In this document: one piece after another, positions 8,201 to 18,810 of the stretch
Layout: each line of letters starts with the position of its first letter
How positions within the stretch are numbered: the stretch's first letter is position 1
Assembly: GCA_913062815.1 (NCBI GenBank)
Contig: CAJXWZ010000032.1
Location: 1-56,351, forward strand
Length of the DNA stretch: 56,351 bases
Reading direction: 5' to 3'
Origin: an uncultured Colwellia sp.
GTDB taxonomy: Bacteria > Pseudomonadota > Gammaproteobacteria > Enterobacterales > Alteromonadaceae
Position numbers and translations under genes: made by a program
Notes under the pieces: model-generated
What the model saw: only the letters and a program-made list of their open reading frames with translations
What the model was told of the DNA's origin: nothing
Database searches by the model: none

Positions 8201-9893
8201 TCCTGATGCAGGTGATTACTGGGTTATTATCCAAAATTGGGCTGCATCTGAAGAAGATGCTGAAGATGCATATACCTTAGCAACAGCCGTTGTTGATGGT
8301 GAAATGGGTGAAAACTTAAGTGTAGAAGCTGATAGTGCAATTCCTGAGTTGACTGAATTTGACCTGCGTTTCAACTGGTCTCTAGATGGCGGCATGGCAG
8401 GCGATATGTACTATGGAGCAATTGACATAGGTACAAGTGCTGACACTGCTGGTAATCTTGGCTTAGTTTCTGTCGACCTTGCTCGTGGTACTGATGATGT
8501 TTCAATTTCATCTGACGCTTCAGCTTACATGCAACGTTCTGAAATGGTGAACTATGAAGTTTCTGTTTTAGCTAACCTAGCGCCTGGAGATCGTACTTAC
8601 ACAGTTCAAGCTAAAGTACCAGCTGGTATGGAACTTGATGCTGACTCTGTAACAGGCGATGCTACCATTGATGGTGATACTATAACTTGGATGGTTGTTC
8701 AGGAGTCGCTATATGGTGCTGAACCTTTTTACACCATGACTAGAAATGATGTGGATGCCACATGTGGTCCGCATCCATTTGGTAATGGTTACATAGACTT
8801 GGAAGCTTTCAATATTTTCCCTGGTACTATGGATGGAGATACGCAAACAGCATCATACGGTGTTGCTGCAAACTTCTTAGGTAAAGCTTATAGCTCTGTT
8901 AATGTAACTGATGATGGTTTCATCTATTTATCAGGCGCTCATGGCAGTACTCCTTGGGTAAATCAATTATTACCTGATGCTAACGAAGCAAACAACCTTG
9001 TTGCACCTTTCTGGCGCGATTTGCAAATTGCAAAAAATGACACTCCAGGTGAAGTATCAGGAATATCAGTGGCAAGTGCTGCCGGATTCAGCATCATCGA
9101 ATTCGATAACATGAGACATTGGAATTACTATGCTGGTGACCCATCTGCCACTGACATTCTAGATTTTGAAGTCATATTCGATAATAATACTGGCGACTTT
9201 ATGTTTACTTACGACAATGTTGAGCATGCAGTAGGTGATGGTTTTGGTGTTTCAGTGGGTTATGAAAATGCCACTGGTACTTCAGGCCGCACAGATATAT
9301 TCTCTGGTGCTGCGGGTACAATCAACTCTGTTCAAGATATTCATTCTGGTTTAGTTATGTGTTACAGACTGACTAATGTAGATTCAAGTGCCACTACACT
9401 TAACTTTTCAACAATGATCGTTGATGATTATGCAGGTGGTCCGGTAAATGTTGAATTGACTCACAGCGTTGATGCTGAAGGTACAGTAGAAGTTGCTAAT
9501 TCTACTAGTGTAGCGATTCAAGTTGAGGGCGCTCCAATTGCAATGATCAGTGCTCCATCAGCTGTAGTAGAAAAAGCCTCGGTTACAATTGACGCTTCAA
9601 ATTCTACCGATCCGAATGGTGATGAGCTAACTTACACTTGGGCTCAAATTGGTGGTACACCAGTTAGCTTTAGTGGAACTGCATCTTCATTCTCATTTGA
9701 AACACCGAATGTTTCTAGCCAAGGTGATACCGTATCATTCCACTTAACGGTAGATGATGGAAATGGTAATACTGATACGGCAATCGTCGCAGTAACAATT
9801 GTTGATAGTCCTGATAGTGGCGGTTCATTTGGATGGTTATCATTAACGTTATTGCCATTAGTTTGGTTACGACGTAAAAAAGCAAATAAATAG
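5268..9893 (+). CDS. Secreted S8 (subtilisin-like) serine protease with PA, PKD and GlyGly-CTERM regions
   Basis: This is a 1541-residue multidomain extracellular protease. The start is GTG with GGAG 7 bases upstream, followed by a signal peptide (about 1-22). An inhibitor-I9-like propeptide spans about 65-195. The subtilase catalytic residues are visible: Asp231 (GVIDSGVN), His310 (GGHGSH), the oxyanion Asn433 (AGNSGP) and Ser665 (GTSMSAPH). A protease-associated domain (about 490-600) is inserted before Ser665. A fibronectin-like segment and a pre-peptidase-like region follow, then a PKD-like domain (about 1425-1512). The C-terminus (GGSFGWLSLTLLPLVWLRRK) is a GlyGly-CTERM tail, processed by rhombosortase and linked to type II secretion. 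It probably degrades environmental protein. It is monocistronic, with a strong terminator. Confidence 0.95.
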   Translation: MKNKVTVAVSAALMSIATLQAAVGMEPTGFTVDSLKAVQATSINKHNSYSSKRSNKIRLEKGLANEQYTYIVRLKDQPVATYSGNVEGFTATNPQIAKKALFNQLASSTKSSQQIRKELRLDLNSPEVKAYSNYLESKQQVFLSKAQAKLGSNLDVIYKYKNAFNGVAVSLTQAEAAKLANLSDVAYVERERIEQMDTDTGPIHIGATEVWSGEGQAAVNMGEGVIIGVIDSGVNTDHASFADIGGDGYDHTNPWGEGVYVGDCAADFEELCNDKLIGVRSYASVTDNYQDAAVFGDTPPPANGEDYGGHGSHTASTSGGNILRNVPLLDAEIGELEGDGINTTGFEFAQISGVAPHANIVSYQICNPGDQGDTYSGCPGAAILAALEDAVSDGVDVINYSISGGGDPWASSTEQGFLAAQEAGIFSSVSAGNSGPEANTTSKNAPWYTVVGASTHGREVAFEKEIGAFTGGDTELAAISGNSASGAITASIVWAGDYANPNDPDGDPAQCLEAFPEGTFSGEIVVCDRGAIARVQKAINVADGGAGGYVLGNIDGGSNSVANDVYVVPGIHINAENGNALREWLASGEGHSATITAAEGELQIGQADDMADFSSRGSNNTVPDIMTPSVTAPGVSIYAAYADQQFGHDVNAPAPTDFAFLQGTSMSAPHVAGSGAVLKSSHPTWTADNIRSALMLTATQDVRKEDGTTAADAFDMGTGSIRVNLADKTGLVMNETAANYTAANPEEGGDPKTLNIPSVTDANCVGFCSWTRTVTATMDGSWTTEGINVSSGLEITVTPASFDLAAGESQEISISVDAIQAESDVWSFGHVVMTSDAHPTARLPVNVIASNGNIPDSMSFDAHRDVDSFLQQDVMAIEITEFTSRSYGLVKADQADETLAVDSANGSVYDDLEDGLNISMVTVPADAKRFVAEVLMSDSPDLDMFVGIDTNGDGIPQEDEEIARSATGTALEKVDLMSPDAGDYWVIIQNWAASEEDAEDAYTLATAVVDGEMGENLSVEADSAIPELTEFDLRFNWSLDGGMAGDMYYGAIDIGTSADTAGNLGLVSVDLARGTDDVSISSDASAYMQRSEMVNYEVSVLANLAPGDRTYTVQAKVPAGMELDADSVTGDATIDGDTITWMVVQESLYGAEPFYTMTRNDVDATCGPHPFGNGYIDLEAFNIFPGTMDGDTQTASYGVAANFLGKAYSSVNVTDDGFIYLSGAHGSTPWVNQLLPDANEANNLVAPFWRDLQIAKNDTPGEVSGISVASAAGFSIIEFDNMRHWNYYAGDPSATDILDFEVIFDNNTGDFMFTYDNVEHAVGDGFGVSVGYENATGTSGRTDIFSGAAGTINSVQDIHSGLVMCYRLTNVDSSATTLNFSTMIVDDYAGGPVNVELTHSVDAEGTVEVANSTSVAIQVEGAPIAMISAPSAVVEKASVTIDASNSTDPNGDELTYTWAQIGGTPVSFSGTASSFSFETPNVSSQGDTVSFHLTVDDGNGNTDTAIVAVTIVDSPDSGGSFGWLSLTLLPLVWLRRKKANK

Positions 9894-9930
9894 ATTTTAT
9901 CTAGATAAAAATCAGTTTATTTAATGTATA

Positions 9931-9965
9931 AAAAATGCCATTCATAGTTAGTGAATGGCATTTTT
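9931..9965. terminator. Bidirectional terminator between the protease and DUF1338 genes
   Basis: A perfect 14-bp stem (AAAAATGCCATTCA with TGAATGGCATTTTT) around a 7-base loop ends in T-runs on both strands. It lies between two converging genes and can stop both. Confidence 0.9.
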
Positions 9966-10004
9966 ATTTGTGTCATATAAATATTTAATAGAAAACAGTA
10001 TTCA

Positions 10005-10805
10005 TTAGACTACCGCATTAGTACTTTCAAAAATCTTGTCTGCAGAAGCAGCAACAAAACCAGTATAAAGTTCACCGTCAGCTTGTGGGTAACGCTTAGC
10101 GAACTCATAAAAACAACTTGGTATTTCCATGCTTTTATCACTGAATTCGACCATAGCTTTATCTGCTAATGTTGATGATTGCTCAAGTTTAACAACTTCA
10201 TCACCTTTGACTTCTCCACCTGTGCCATTAAGCGTGTGACCCGCTTCTTTTAAGCTATCATTAACGGCAATAATACAATCAAAATTATCTAAGTGATTAA
10301 TGCTAACGGTAAAGTGGTTAGCACGATAACCCCAAGCTGCTAACCAAGCGGCATATTCACTTGTAGCTAATAACGTTTGATAATCAGAAGAACTTACCTT
10401 CCATGAGCGACCAGAATACAAAAAATCTTCTCGATCACTAATATTATCAGGTAATTGCGCGACTAGTTTTCGTATGATATTTTGAACATCCGCTGGGAAC
10501 TCTTCTACGCGCAGTTCACTAATAAAAACTTTCGGCATAGTATTGTCACTATGCTCGTAATGTTTCGCAGTTAGCTTTTTCGCGGCAAAATCATATTGAC
10601 CACACTCGGTGTAACCAATAGTAAGTAAATGGCTAGCAAGCTTATCTAGGTTAACTTTTTCTATGTCGAAGGTGCGATAAGCAACATGATCGTTAATCAC
10701 CTCTTTGCCATTACCAAGCAATTGATGAATTTGGTTCGCTGAAGGTGTTACGGTTAAATACTGTTGCCAGATATTATCAAAGAGATTACTTACTTGAACT
10801 GTCAT
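10005..10805 (-). CDS. DUF1338 family protein (2-oxoadipate dioxygenase/decarboxylase-like fold)
   Basis: The 266-residue product belongs to DUF1338. Characterised members (HglS in Pseudomonas lysine breakdown) are Fe(II) enzymes that turn 2-oxoadipate into 2-hydroxyglutarate with a His-His-Glu metal site. Candidate ligands here are the His in NDHVAYRTF (about residue 40), the His in YRANHFTVSINHL (about 178) and a Glu near DGELYTGF. It is shorter than HglS (about 460 residues), so the substrate may differ. It lies downstream of astD on the same strand, 223 bases away, which suggests a role in arginine/glutamate-family catabolism. That role is inferred; the family call is firmer. Confidence 0.8.
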   Translation of the reverse strand: MTVQVSNLFDNIWQQYLTVTPSANQIHQLLGNGKEVINDHVAYRTFDIEKVNLDKLASHLLTIGYTECGQYDFAAKKLTAKHYEHSDNTMPKVFISELRVEEFPADVQNIIRKLVAQLPDNISDREDFLYSGRSWKVSSSDYQTLLATSEYAAWLAAWGYRANHFTVSINHLDNFDCIIAVNDSLKEAGHTLNGTGGEVKGDEVVKLEQSSTLADKAMVEFSDKSMEIPSCFYEFAKRYPQADGELYTGFVAASADKIFESTNAVV

Positions 10806-10956
10806 TGTGGTTTCCTCGTGTACAAATTTGAACTCAAAATTGGAATATATTAGAAAGTAGTATTAGAGGCAGCGTAAAACTATACAGGGGTACAACATGA
10901 AATGTTGGTGACAGCGAACGCTACCACCAAAGGTTAGATTTGATTGACGCAGGCAA

Positions 10957-10982
10957 AGAAGCAAGGCTTGAACCCTGCTTCT
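10957..10982. other. Hairpin between astD and the DUF1338 gene
   Basis: AGAAGCA-GG pairs with CC-TGCTTCT with one internal mismatch and a 6-base loop. It sits in the 223-base gap after astD. A partial T-run follows on the plus strand and a weaker one on the minus strand. It may be a weak terminator or processing stem. A smaller inverted repeat, CAACAT-GAA-ATGTTG, is at 10893-10907. Confidence 0.4.
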
Positions 10983-11028
10983 CTTTTATCTGCAAAAATG
11001 TAGGTATCTTTTACTTTCATAGGTGAAT

Positions 11029-12498
11029 TTAAAGGGTAATACCTGGACTTAATGTAGCAGGTAAACTTACTTTTTCAGCTTCTACTGAAGCAATAGGGTA
11101 TGCACAGTAATCTGCGGCATAAAATGCACTAGCTCTGTGGTTACCACTTGCGCCGATACCACCAAATGGAGCAGCACTACTTGCACCGGTAATTGGTTTG
11201 TTCCAGTTAACAATGCCAGCACGAATGCGCTTAAAGAAGTGGTTGTATAGTTCTTCACTGTCACTCAATAAGCCGGCAGATAAGCCAAAACCAGTATTGT
11301 TACCTTCATCAATGGCTTCGTCGAAGTCTGTGTATCTATAAACTTTTAATAATGGGCCAAAATATTCTTCATCAGGAATATCAGCCACAATAGCCGTTAC
11401 ATCAATGATACCGGGTGAAATAAAGCCCGTATTTTCTTCAAGATGCTTTAATTCAAGTAGTGAAGATGCGCCTAAATCAAGCAATTTCTGCTGAGCTTCA
11501 ACTAAACTTAACGCGGCTTTTTCAGATATCATCGAACCAATAAAAGGTTGTGTTTCATCATCAAAGTATCCAATTGTTAAGGCTTTGGTAGCCGAAATTA
11601 ATTTAGTCATAATCGCGTCGCCTTGCTCACCTGCTTCAATGAATAAGCGACGAGCACAGGTGCAGCGCTGACCTGTAGTAACAAAGGCAGATTGAATAAT
11701 GTCGTGAACAACAGCATTAATATCACTAACATCTTTGACTACCAATGGGTTATTACCCCCCATTTCAAGGGCCAAAATTTTACCTGGTTGACCACCAAAC
11801 TGTTCATGTAATAAATGGCCAGTAGCAGAGCTACCGGTAAAAAATAGGCCATCAATCATCTTGTTGCTTGCTAATGCTTTACCCGTTTCTACTTCACCTT
11901 GCACAAGGTTAATCACACCTTTTGGTAAACCAGCCGCCTGCCAAATTTTCAGCACTTCTTCAGCAACCTTTGGCGTTAGCTCACTTGGCTTAAATACAAT
12001 AGTGTTACCGGCAATAAGCGCAGGTACAATATGGCCATTAGGCAAGTGACCTGGGAAGTTATAAGGACCAAATACAGCAACAACACCGTGTGGTTTATGA
12101 CGAATAAACGCCTTAGCACCTGGCATGGGGTTTTCTACAGTGCCCGTACGTTCTTGGTATGCATTCAATGAAATATTGATTTTACCAATCATAGCGCCAA
12201 CTTCGCCTAATGTTTCCCAGCGAGGTTTACCTGTTTCTAGCGCAATTGTATCGGCCAATTCGGCTTTATTTTCACCAAGTAATTCAGCAAACTTTGTAAC
12301 GATTGCTACTCGCTCATCAAAGCTGATTGTTGACCATGACTCAAACGCTGTTCGAGCACTGGTAATGGCTAATGCTACTTGTTCAGGTGATGCTGTTTTT
12401 CCTTGCCAGATAACTTCATTACGAGCAGGGTTCAGCGAGGTGACATCATGGCCTTGACCTGCAAGCCACTGACCATTAATAAATTGAACGTTTGACAT
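11029..12498 (-). CDS. astD: N-succinylglutamate 5-semialdehyde dehydrogenase
   Basis: AstD oxidises N-succinylglutamate semialdehyde to N-succinylglutamate with NAD+, the fourth step of the arginine succinyltransferase pathway. The 489-residue product has the family length (E. coli 492). Visible aldehyde dehydrogenase motifs are [23 protein letters not shown] (cofactor loop), [11 protein letters not shown] (general base Glu) and [11 protein letters not shown] (catalytic Cys). It is the third gene of argD-astA-astD, 28 bases after astA, so the three form one operon on the minus strand. The start ATG ([11 protein letters not shown]) is typical for AstD. Confidence 0.96.
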   Translation of the reverse strand: MSNVQFINGQWLAGQGHDVTSLNPARNEVIWQGKTASPEQVALAITSARTAFESWSTISFDERVAIVTKFAELLGENKAELADTIALETGKPRWETLGEVGAMIGKINISLNAYQERTGTVENPMPGAKAFIRHKPHGVVAVFGPYNFPGHLPNGHIVPALIAGNTIVFKPSELTPKVAEEVLKIWQAAGLPKGVINLVQGEVETGKALASNKMIDGLFFTGSSATGHLLHEQFGGQPGKILALEMGGNNPLVVKDVSDINAVVHDIIQSAFVTTGQRCTCARRLFIEAGEQGDAIMTKLISATKALTIGYFDDETQPFIGSMISEKAALSLVEAQQKLLDLGASSLLELKHLEENTGFISPGIIDVTAIVADIPDEEYFGPLLKVYRYTDFDEAIDEGNNTGFGLSAGLLSDSEELYNHFFKRIRAGIVNWNKPITGASSAAPFGGIGASGNHRASAFYAADYCAYPIASVEAEKVSLPATLSPGITL

Positions 12499-12526
12499 AA
12501 ACTTTTTCCTATGTAAATTTAGGCTA

Positions 12527-13552
12527 TTAATTACTTAACAGGCGAACCCAATCACCTTGCTGTACTTGTAGTGCTTCTGCAACAACACTGGTGATCACAA
12601 CTTGATTTGCCGTTTCACGAAGCATTAGTTTGACCTGAGTTGCTCTAAAGCCTTCAATTTTTGTGTTGCAAATAATGTATTTTTGATTACTTTCTTCGCC
12701 ACAAGCATCATCAATTAAGACTTGATACTTATTACTGTCACGTACAGCCCTAATTTGACTTCGTTCAGCTTCAACTGTTGGGCCAGCATCAAAAATATCA
12801 ATATAACCGCGTCGTGAGAAACCTTCAGCTTCAAGTAAACGCAATGCAGGTACAGTGTTGCTATGGACTTTATTAATAACTTGTTGGGCTTCTTTGCTTA
12901 ATAAGCTGACATAAACAGGGTATTTCGGCATTAATTCGGCAATAAAATCTTTATTGCCGATTCCAGTTAAATAATCTGCTTTGGTAAATTCAATTGATAG
13001 AAAGTGCTCTTCAAGCCAATCATAAAAAGGAGAACGACCATTTTCGTCACTAACTCCACGCATCTCAGCAATAACACAATCAGAGAATCGTTCTTCATGC
13101 TCGGCGATAAACAAAAAACGACATCGAGACAAAAATCGACCGTTGCCGTCTTTGCGATGACTTTCTTGTAAGAACAGCGTGCAAATTTCGCTAGCACCAG
13201 TGTAGTCATTACAAAGAGCAAGTGTTTCAACGGTGTTATGAATATCCAACTCGCGTGAACTATGGACTACCTTACCTAAATGATAATGATAAAAAGCATT
13301 ATCTAAACCAACGGCTGCCTCGATGCCCGTTGTGCCAACTACTTGACCTGTCTGGGTATCTTCCATAACAAATAAGTAACCTTGGTCGCCTGGTTGACTG
13401 ACTTGAGCTTTGAAAGATTCTTCAGAATGCTCAATACGTTTCTTTAATATGTCTTCGCTAACAGGCAATGAGGTAAAACCATGACCTGACTCAATAGCAA
13501 TGCGATATAAATCGTCATAATCAGTCGTTCTAATAGGACGGATGATAATCAT
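12527..13552 (-). CDS. astA: Arginine N-succinyltransferase
   Basis: AstA transfers succinyl from succinyl-CoA to L-arginine, the first committed step of the ammonia-producing arginine pathway. The 341-residue product matches AstA (E. coli 344). It opens [19 protein letters not shown], a GNAT-like beginning, and contains [33 protein letters not shown] and [11 protein letters not shown], all conserved in the family. It lies between argD and astD on the same strand. Confidence 0.96.
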   Translation of the reverse strand: MIIIRPIRTTDYDDLYRIAIESGHGFTSLPVSEDILKKRIEHSEESFKAQVSQPGDQGYLFVMEDTQTGQVVGTTGIEAAVGLDNAFYHYHLGKVVHSSRELDIHNTVETLALCNDYTGASEICTLFLQESHRKDGNGRFLSRCRFLFIAEHEERFSDCVIAEMRGVSDENGRSPFYDWLEEHFLSIEFTKADYLTGIGNKDFIAELMPKYPVYVSLLSKEAQQVINKVHSNTVPALRLLEAEGFSRRGYIDIFDAGPTVEAERSQIRAVRDSNKYQVLIDDACGEESNQKYIICNTKIEGFRATQVKLMLRETANQVVITSVVAEALQVQQGDWVRLLSN

Positions 13553-13577
13553 AAATAGCTCTCGATGATTAGAAGAA

Positions 13578-13616
13578 TTTCTTACTAACTTAGCAAAAGA
13601 CTATGTCAGTAAGAAA
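13578..13616. other. Inverted repeat in the argD-astA gap
   Basis: TTTCTTACT (13578-13586) and AGTAAGAAA (13608-13616) form a perfect 9-bp stem with a 21-base loop between the argD stop and the astA start. No T-run follows, so mRNA processing or stability is likelier than termination. Function inferred. Confidence 0.4.
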
Positions 13617-13635
13617 GTAGAGTTGCACTTAATTT

Positions 13636-14946
<1,311 letters not shown>

Positions 14947-15050
14947 TCAGTCAGTGGTTAAAAAATAGAAGACTAGTATGACAGAAAAAAGTAACTTTGT
15001 CTTACTGGAATAGCCTGTAGGCTAGTAAAAACAATGGGTTGACGGGTTTT

Positions 15051-15078
15051 ATTCAAATATACTGAATATTTATTGCAA
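15051..15078 (-). promoter_or_regulatory. Candidate ArgR operator upstream of argD
   Basis: The stretch 14851-15194 is the only long gap upstream of the argD-ast operon. It contains ATTCA (15051-15055) and TGAAT (15063-15067) separated by 7 bases, the spacing expected between inner half-sites of two tandem ARG boxes. The second box reads TGAAT-ATTT-ATTGC, close to the TGAAT-N4-ATTCA consensus. The outer half of the first box is poor. A small hairpin (TAGCC-TGTA-GGCTA) is at 15011-15024. Assignment inferred. Confidence 0.4.
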
Positions 15079-15194
15079 GACGAAAATTACGATGATGTGA
15101 ATTTCGTTTAACCTTAGGAGTATACTTGCAAGAAAGTGAGCTTTTACTAATTTTCATAAATAATCAAAAAAAAATCAGCGAAAATCATCGAAAT

Positions 15195-16340
15195 CTAATT
15201 AAATTTAAGTTTAATGTGATTAATATCGCTTTTATTGAGTAAAGATACTTCTGCTTTTGTTAGCTTTGCGGATTCAAATAGGATGATTTTTTCATCATCA
15301 TTGATTAAATTTTCTTTGGCTAGGCTACGGTAATTAACAAAAATTTTAGCTTTAGTTACAATTTGGGCCGTTGAACACATTTTTTCTATATTTTCAGCGT
15401 AAGCTAAATCAAAAATTGCTTCAGTTATCGGCAAGCGGTCAAAGTTCATTAATTCAATTAAATCAGCGGACAATTTACTACTGCGTAAAATCAATTGCTC
15501 CAGCAGTAACTCGGGCGGGTTCTCTATTTTACTTAAAATATCATGGAGGCGCTTATCTTTGGCTGTAAATGCTTCACGCAACTCTTGCTTATACATGCTG
15601 TTGTAAGTGTTTAAAAAACAACGAGTAATAGCTAATTGACCAATATTTGATAACATGCCGGTAGTAAATGCTAGATATTTGTTTGCGCCTGCAAGTTCAG
15701 CTAAGGCACTTGATGCCAAAGCAACCGATAAACTGTCATTCCAAAGTTTACGTTTCATTAAAGTAAAAGGCGCAGTAGAACTAGGAAGCCAATGCTTAAG
15801 AATAAAAGTTGGCATCACTAATTTTAAATTATCTAAACCGATGTAACTTAGCGCGAGCTTTGCATCATTAACTTGAACATCAGCGCGTTTTCTGTATTGC
15901 GGTTTGTTCACTAAACTAACTAAATCCGTGGCTAACCAAGGTAATGACGTGGCAAGGGGCTTAATTTTATTTATTGAGGTAGCACGTAAATACAACAATT
16001 CTAATATGGTTGGCGCAGCATCTTCAATACTGAGCACGTTGTTATATAGATATGCTTTGTTATCAAACTTTTCGTTTACTTGTTTATTTACTTGAGCAAA
16101 AAAAGTTGCCATAACTTGTTTGCGAAAATGTTCTTCACCATGAGCAGCAACTATCTTTTCTTGTTGTGCTTTTATTTCTACAGACAATAATTCTCTGCGG
16201 CGGTTTTCTTGCTCGCTGCCCTGAAAATCAACAAGATCTACTTTGCCATGGCGTTTTTCAGCAAAATCTTTACTAATAGCTAAACTTATTGCTTGCTGAT
16301 ATAAAGTTGAGGTTGTGTCGTTAGTGTCAAAAAATTGCAT
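15195..16340 (-). CDS. HDOD domain protein
   Basis: The 381-residue cytoplasmic protein has a charged N-terminal part (about 1-105) and an HDOD domain (about 110-310), a non-catalytic relative of HD phosphohydrolases found in signalling proteins. Recognisable segments are ILELLYLRATSINKIKPLA, LALSYIGLDNLKLVMPTFIL and LAFTTGMLSNIGQLAI. The domain lacks the full HD metal set, as is normal for HDOD. No receiver or GGDEF domain is attached. It stands alone between pabA and argD on the same strand. Function unknown; a regulatory role is the usual guess. Confidence 0.8.
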   Translation of the reverse strand: MQFFDTNDTTSTLYQQAISLAISKDFAEKRHGKVDLVDFQGSEQENRRRELLSVEIKAQQEKIVAAHGEEHFRKQVMATFFAQVNKQVNEKFDNKAYLYNNVLSIEDAAPTILELLYLRATSINKIKPLATSLPWLATDLVSLVNKPQYRKRADVQVNDAKLALSYIGLDNLKLVMPTFILKHWLPSSTAPFTLMKRKLWNDSLSVALASSALAELAGANKYLAFTTGMLSNIGQLAITRCFLNTYNSMYKQELREAFTAKDKRLHDILSKIENPPELLLEQLILRSSKLSADLIELMNFDRLPITEAIFDLAYAENIEKMCSTAQIVTKAKIFVNYRSLAKENLINDDEKIILFESAKLTKAEVSLLNKSDINHIKLKFN

Positions 16341-16475
16341 AGAGTTTTGTTAGTGTCTCACCAACTCGGCTTCTTGATATAAGTCGAGTATTAATACATG
16401 GAAGATAGGGCTATTGGTTATTCTAAAGTTATCGGTCTAGGTTAGCAAAGCATTAATAGTATAAAACTGTTTTCT

Positions 16476-17069
16476 TTAATTTTTACCACTGTATAGGGTT
16501 AGAAAATTAGCTAAAAGCGCTTGTCCTTGCTCCGTTAAAATGGACTCTGGATGAAATTGAACACTGCAAACGGGCAGTTCTTTGTGCTCAATGGCCATTA
16601 TTTCATCTTTATTACCCTGTTCGTCTACACTCCACGCACTAACCATCAATTCTTTTGGTAGTGTGTTTTTATCAACTATAAGAGAATGATATCGAGTTAC
16701 TTGTAAAGGCTGCTTTAAATCTTGAAATAAACCTTTGTTATTATGTGTGATATTACTGGTTTTACCGTGCATTAATTTTTTGGCTTTTATTACTTTAGCA
16801 CCAAAGTGTTGGGCGATACATTGATGGCCTAGGCAAACACCAAGCAAGGGTATTCTACCACTAAAATGTTCAACAACCGCTAAAGAAATACCTGCTTTAT
16901 CAGGATCACAAGGGCCAGGGGAGATCACTAGGTATGCTGGCTGTAGTCTCTCAATTTCATCGATAGAAATTTCATCATGACGAAAAACGTTCACTTGTTG
17001 ACCTAGCGCTTGAAAATAGTGCACTAAATTAAAGGTGAAGGAATCATAGTTGTCGATCATTAATAACAA
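16476..17069 (-). CDS. pabA: Aminodeoxychorismate / anthranilate synthase glutamine amidotransferase subunit
   Basis: This subunit releases ammonia from glutamine for the partner synthase, leading to 4-aminobenzoate (folate) or anthranilate. The triad is visible: Cys in [10 protein letters not shown] and His/Glu in VQFHPES. The oxyanion loop ISPGPCDP is also present. The frame is open to a TTG at 17087. I prefer the TTG at 17069, giving [11 protein letters not shown], which matches the family N-terminus and has an AGG 9 bases upstream; the ATG at 17060 would cut the first strand. The product is then 197 residues. Without pabB or trpE beside it the pathway cannot be fixed, but the argD neighbourhood favours pabA. 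Confidence 0.9.
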   Translation of the reverse strand: MLLMIDNYDSFTFNLVHYFQALGQQVNVFRHDEISIDEIERLQPAYLVISPGPCDPDKAGISLAVVEHFSGRIPLLGVCLGHQCIAQHFGAKVIKAKKLMHGKTSNITHNNKGLFQDLKQPLQVTRYHSLIVDKNTLPKELMVSAWSVDEQGNKDEIMAIEHKELPVCSVQFHPESILTEQGQALLANFLTLYSGKN

Positions 17070-17164
17070 AGTTGTTATGCCTAGCAAAGATAAATCGCGG
17101 CTATTCTAATTGTTTTAGGTAGAAGTTGAAAGTATATCGTTTAACGAAATTTGCGCGCTTTTAG

Positions 17165-17222
17165 AGGAAAGAAAAAGCGCTCTCTATATTAGCCACTTAC
17201 TCCAATAAGTGCGCTAATATAG
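17165..17222 (-). terminator. Terminator of the porin-like gene
   Basis: A 16-bp stem with a single bulge (CTATATTAGC-CACTTA with TAAGTG-C-GCTAATATAG, loop CTCCAA) lies just past the porin-like stop on its strand. A T-rich stretch (CTTTTTCTTT) follows in that direction. Confidence 0.75.
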
Positions 17223-17243
17223 AAAGCAGGCGCGTATTGCTAA

Positions 17244-18461
17244 CTAGAATTTAGCCGTCGCTTGTACCCAAAGTTTACTCGTATCAGTTGATTTGTCATC
17301 AGCACTATAGTTGGCATACTTAATTAATAAACCATAGTTTTTGCTGAACTTGTACTTAGCAACTAAATCAAGCTCGTTGCCCCAATCTTTGCTGCCTGTA
17401 TCGGAAGTCAGATTGTGATAGGTGGCTGCTAGCGCAATACCCTTGACTTTGGTTTTAGCAGTCACATAAATATCTTTCACGCCTTCACCAGGCGTCCCCA
17501 AGAATTTATCAGCCCATCCTTGGAACTTATGTAATGTGGCAAAAGGCGTACTAAAACCTACACCCTTGTCACTACCAAGTAATTCATAACCAGCTAAAAC
17601 AGTAACTTTGCCAAATTTAGAGCCTATTTCCGCATTTAAATAACTCGCATCAAAGCTATTTGGGTTATCACTATTGTCGCTTTGGCTTGCGGCGCTGGCA
17701 TTTATAAACGCCTTACCAAATTTTCCACTATAAAGTAGGCCGTAAGTACTGGTAGAAAGTGCTGCAGCGGTATCAAAGTCAAGCATATAAGCAAAAGCGG
17801 TTACTTTATGCTGTTTATTGAGTTTGTATGCCGCATTAACAAAATGGAATTCGCCTCCTAAATCTGTACCTCTTTTTGCATCGCCAAAAATTCGATTAGC
17901 ATTGTGAATATAGCTGTAGTCAAAGGATAATGCGTCATTGGCTTGGTATTGTACACGTACACCATCATAGGTTTGTTCGTTTTGTCTCCAACCGACACCG
18001 CCAACAAAACGTTGATTGTTATGTAAAATGCGTTGACGACCAAAAGTTGCTTTCAAGTCGCCTCGAACATATTTTAAATAAGCTTGGTTAATGTCAGTTA
18101 TTTCAGGGTCGGCAACGACTGAATCATCACCAGAATAATCAAATGTTAAATCATTGTAGTCATCAATGAGTGCAGTAACATTGTCAATCTCTACGCCAAA
18201 CGATAAGCCATTATAGGTACCTGTATTTAACGTTAAACGACTTCTTAGTGTTAAAGCGGCGCCGTCTTTATCTTTGGCGCCAGCAGCACCATCTTCATCT
18301 ACTCCTTCATAGCGAGCTCGAAAGCTGACTTTAGTTTTGCTATCTGTCAATGCGTTTGTTATACCGTCAGCTAGACTATTACTAGCCAACACTGTTGGTG
18401 CAGTCAAAATGGCAGTAGTAAGTAGAGAGCAACCGAATTTACTTATATTTTGTATTTTCAT
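17244..18461 (-). CDS. Outer-membrane channel protein, alginate-export/porin-like beta-barrel
   Basis: The product of about 405 residues has a signal peptide (MKIQNISKFGCSLLTTAIL to about residue 30) and then alternating beta-strand sequence ending in aromatic WVQATAKF, the usual barrel C-terminus. Segments FRARYEGVDED, DINQAYLKYVRGDLKATFGRQRILHNNQRFVGGVGWRQNEQTYDGVRV (conserved GRQ region) resemble the alginate-export family of substrate porins. The substrate cannot be read from sequence. The frame continues to an ATG at 18488, but the ATG at 18461 gives the cleaner signal peptide and has GGGA upstream. It is monocistronic, with its own terminator. Confidence 0.75.
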   Translation of the reverse strand: MKIQNISKFGCSLLTTAILTAPTVLASNSLADGITNALTDSKTKVSFRARYEGVDEDGAAGAKDKDGAALTLRSRLTLNTGTYNGLSFGVEIDNVTALIDDYNDLTFDYSGDDSVVADPEITDINQAYLKYVRGDLKATFGRQRILHNNQRFVGGVGWRQNEQTYDGVRVQYQANDALSFDYSYIHNANRIFGDAKRGTDLGGEFHFVNAAYKLNKQHKVTAFAYMLDFDTAAALSTSTYGLLYSGKFGKAFINASAASQSDNSDNPNSFDASYLNAEIGSKFGKVTVLAGYELLGSDKGVGFSTPFATLHKFQGWADKFLGTPGEGVKDIYVTAKTKVKGIALAATYHNLTSDTGSKDWGNELDLVAKYKFSKNYGLLIKYANYSADDKSTDTSKLWVQATAKF

Positions 18462-18635
18462 AGTCATGGTCCCAGTATTTTGTTTCATATATCAATAAAA
18501 CTTAGTCAGTACTATGTAGTTGGTAATGCTTTGTTTTCTTAGAAATTCGGTTGTAAATTCTTTATACAAGTATTGACTTGAATAAATTTCTTTTAGAAAG
18601 CTAAAGCATTATATAAATCTGTTGATTAAGTTATA

Positions 18636-18663
18636 AGTTATCAGTTATCAGTTATCAGTTAAT
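18636..18663. repeat. Short 7-bp tandem repeat
   Basis: Three perfect copies of AGTTATC (18636-18656) are followed by a decayed fourth (AGTTAAT). They lie in the 349-base divergent gap between the porin-like gene and the 77-residue gene. The rest of the gap is AT-rich; an inverted repeat ATTTTGT-N8-ACAAAAT (18768-18789) lies just before the small gene. Heptamer arrays can change length by slippage and alter promoter spacing; that role is inferred. Confidence 0.6.
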
Positions 18664-18810
18664 AGTTTAGTTCAGCTCTGTATATTTTGTTAGTTATAGA
18701 GGTGATTGTTATATTGGCTTATTTTGATTATCTTGCTATCTTTTAATATGGAGAGGCAAGGAATTGTATTTTGTCCTATATAACAAAATGGAATAAAAGG
18801 GGTAGGTGAA

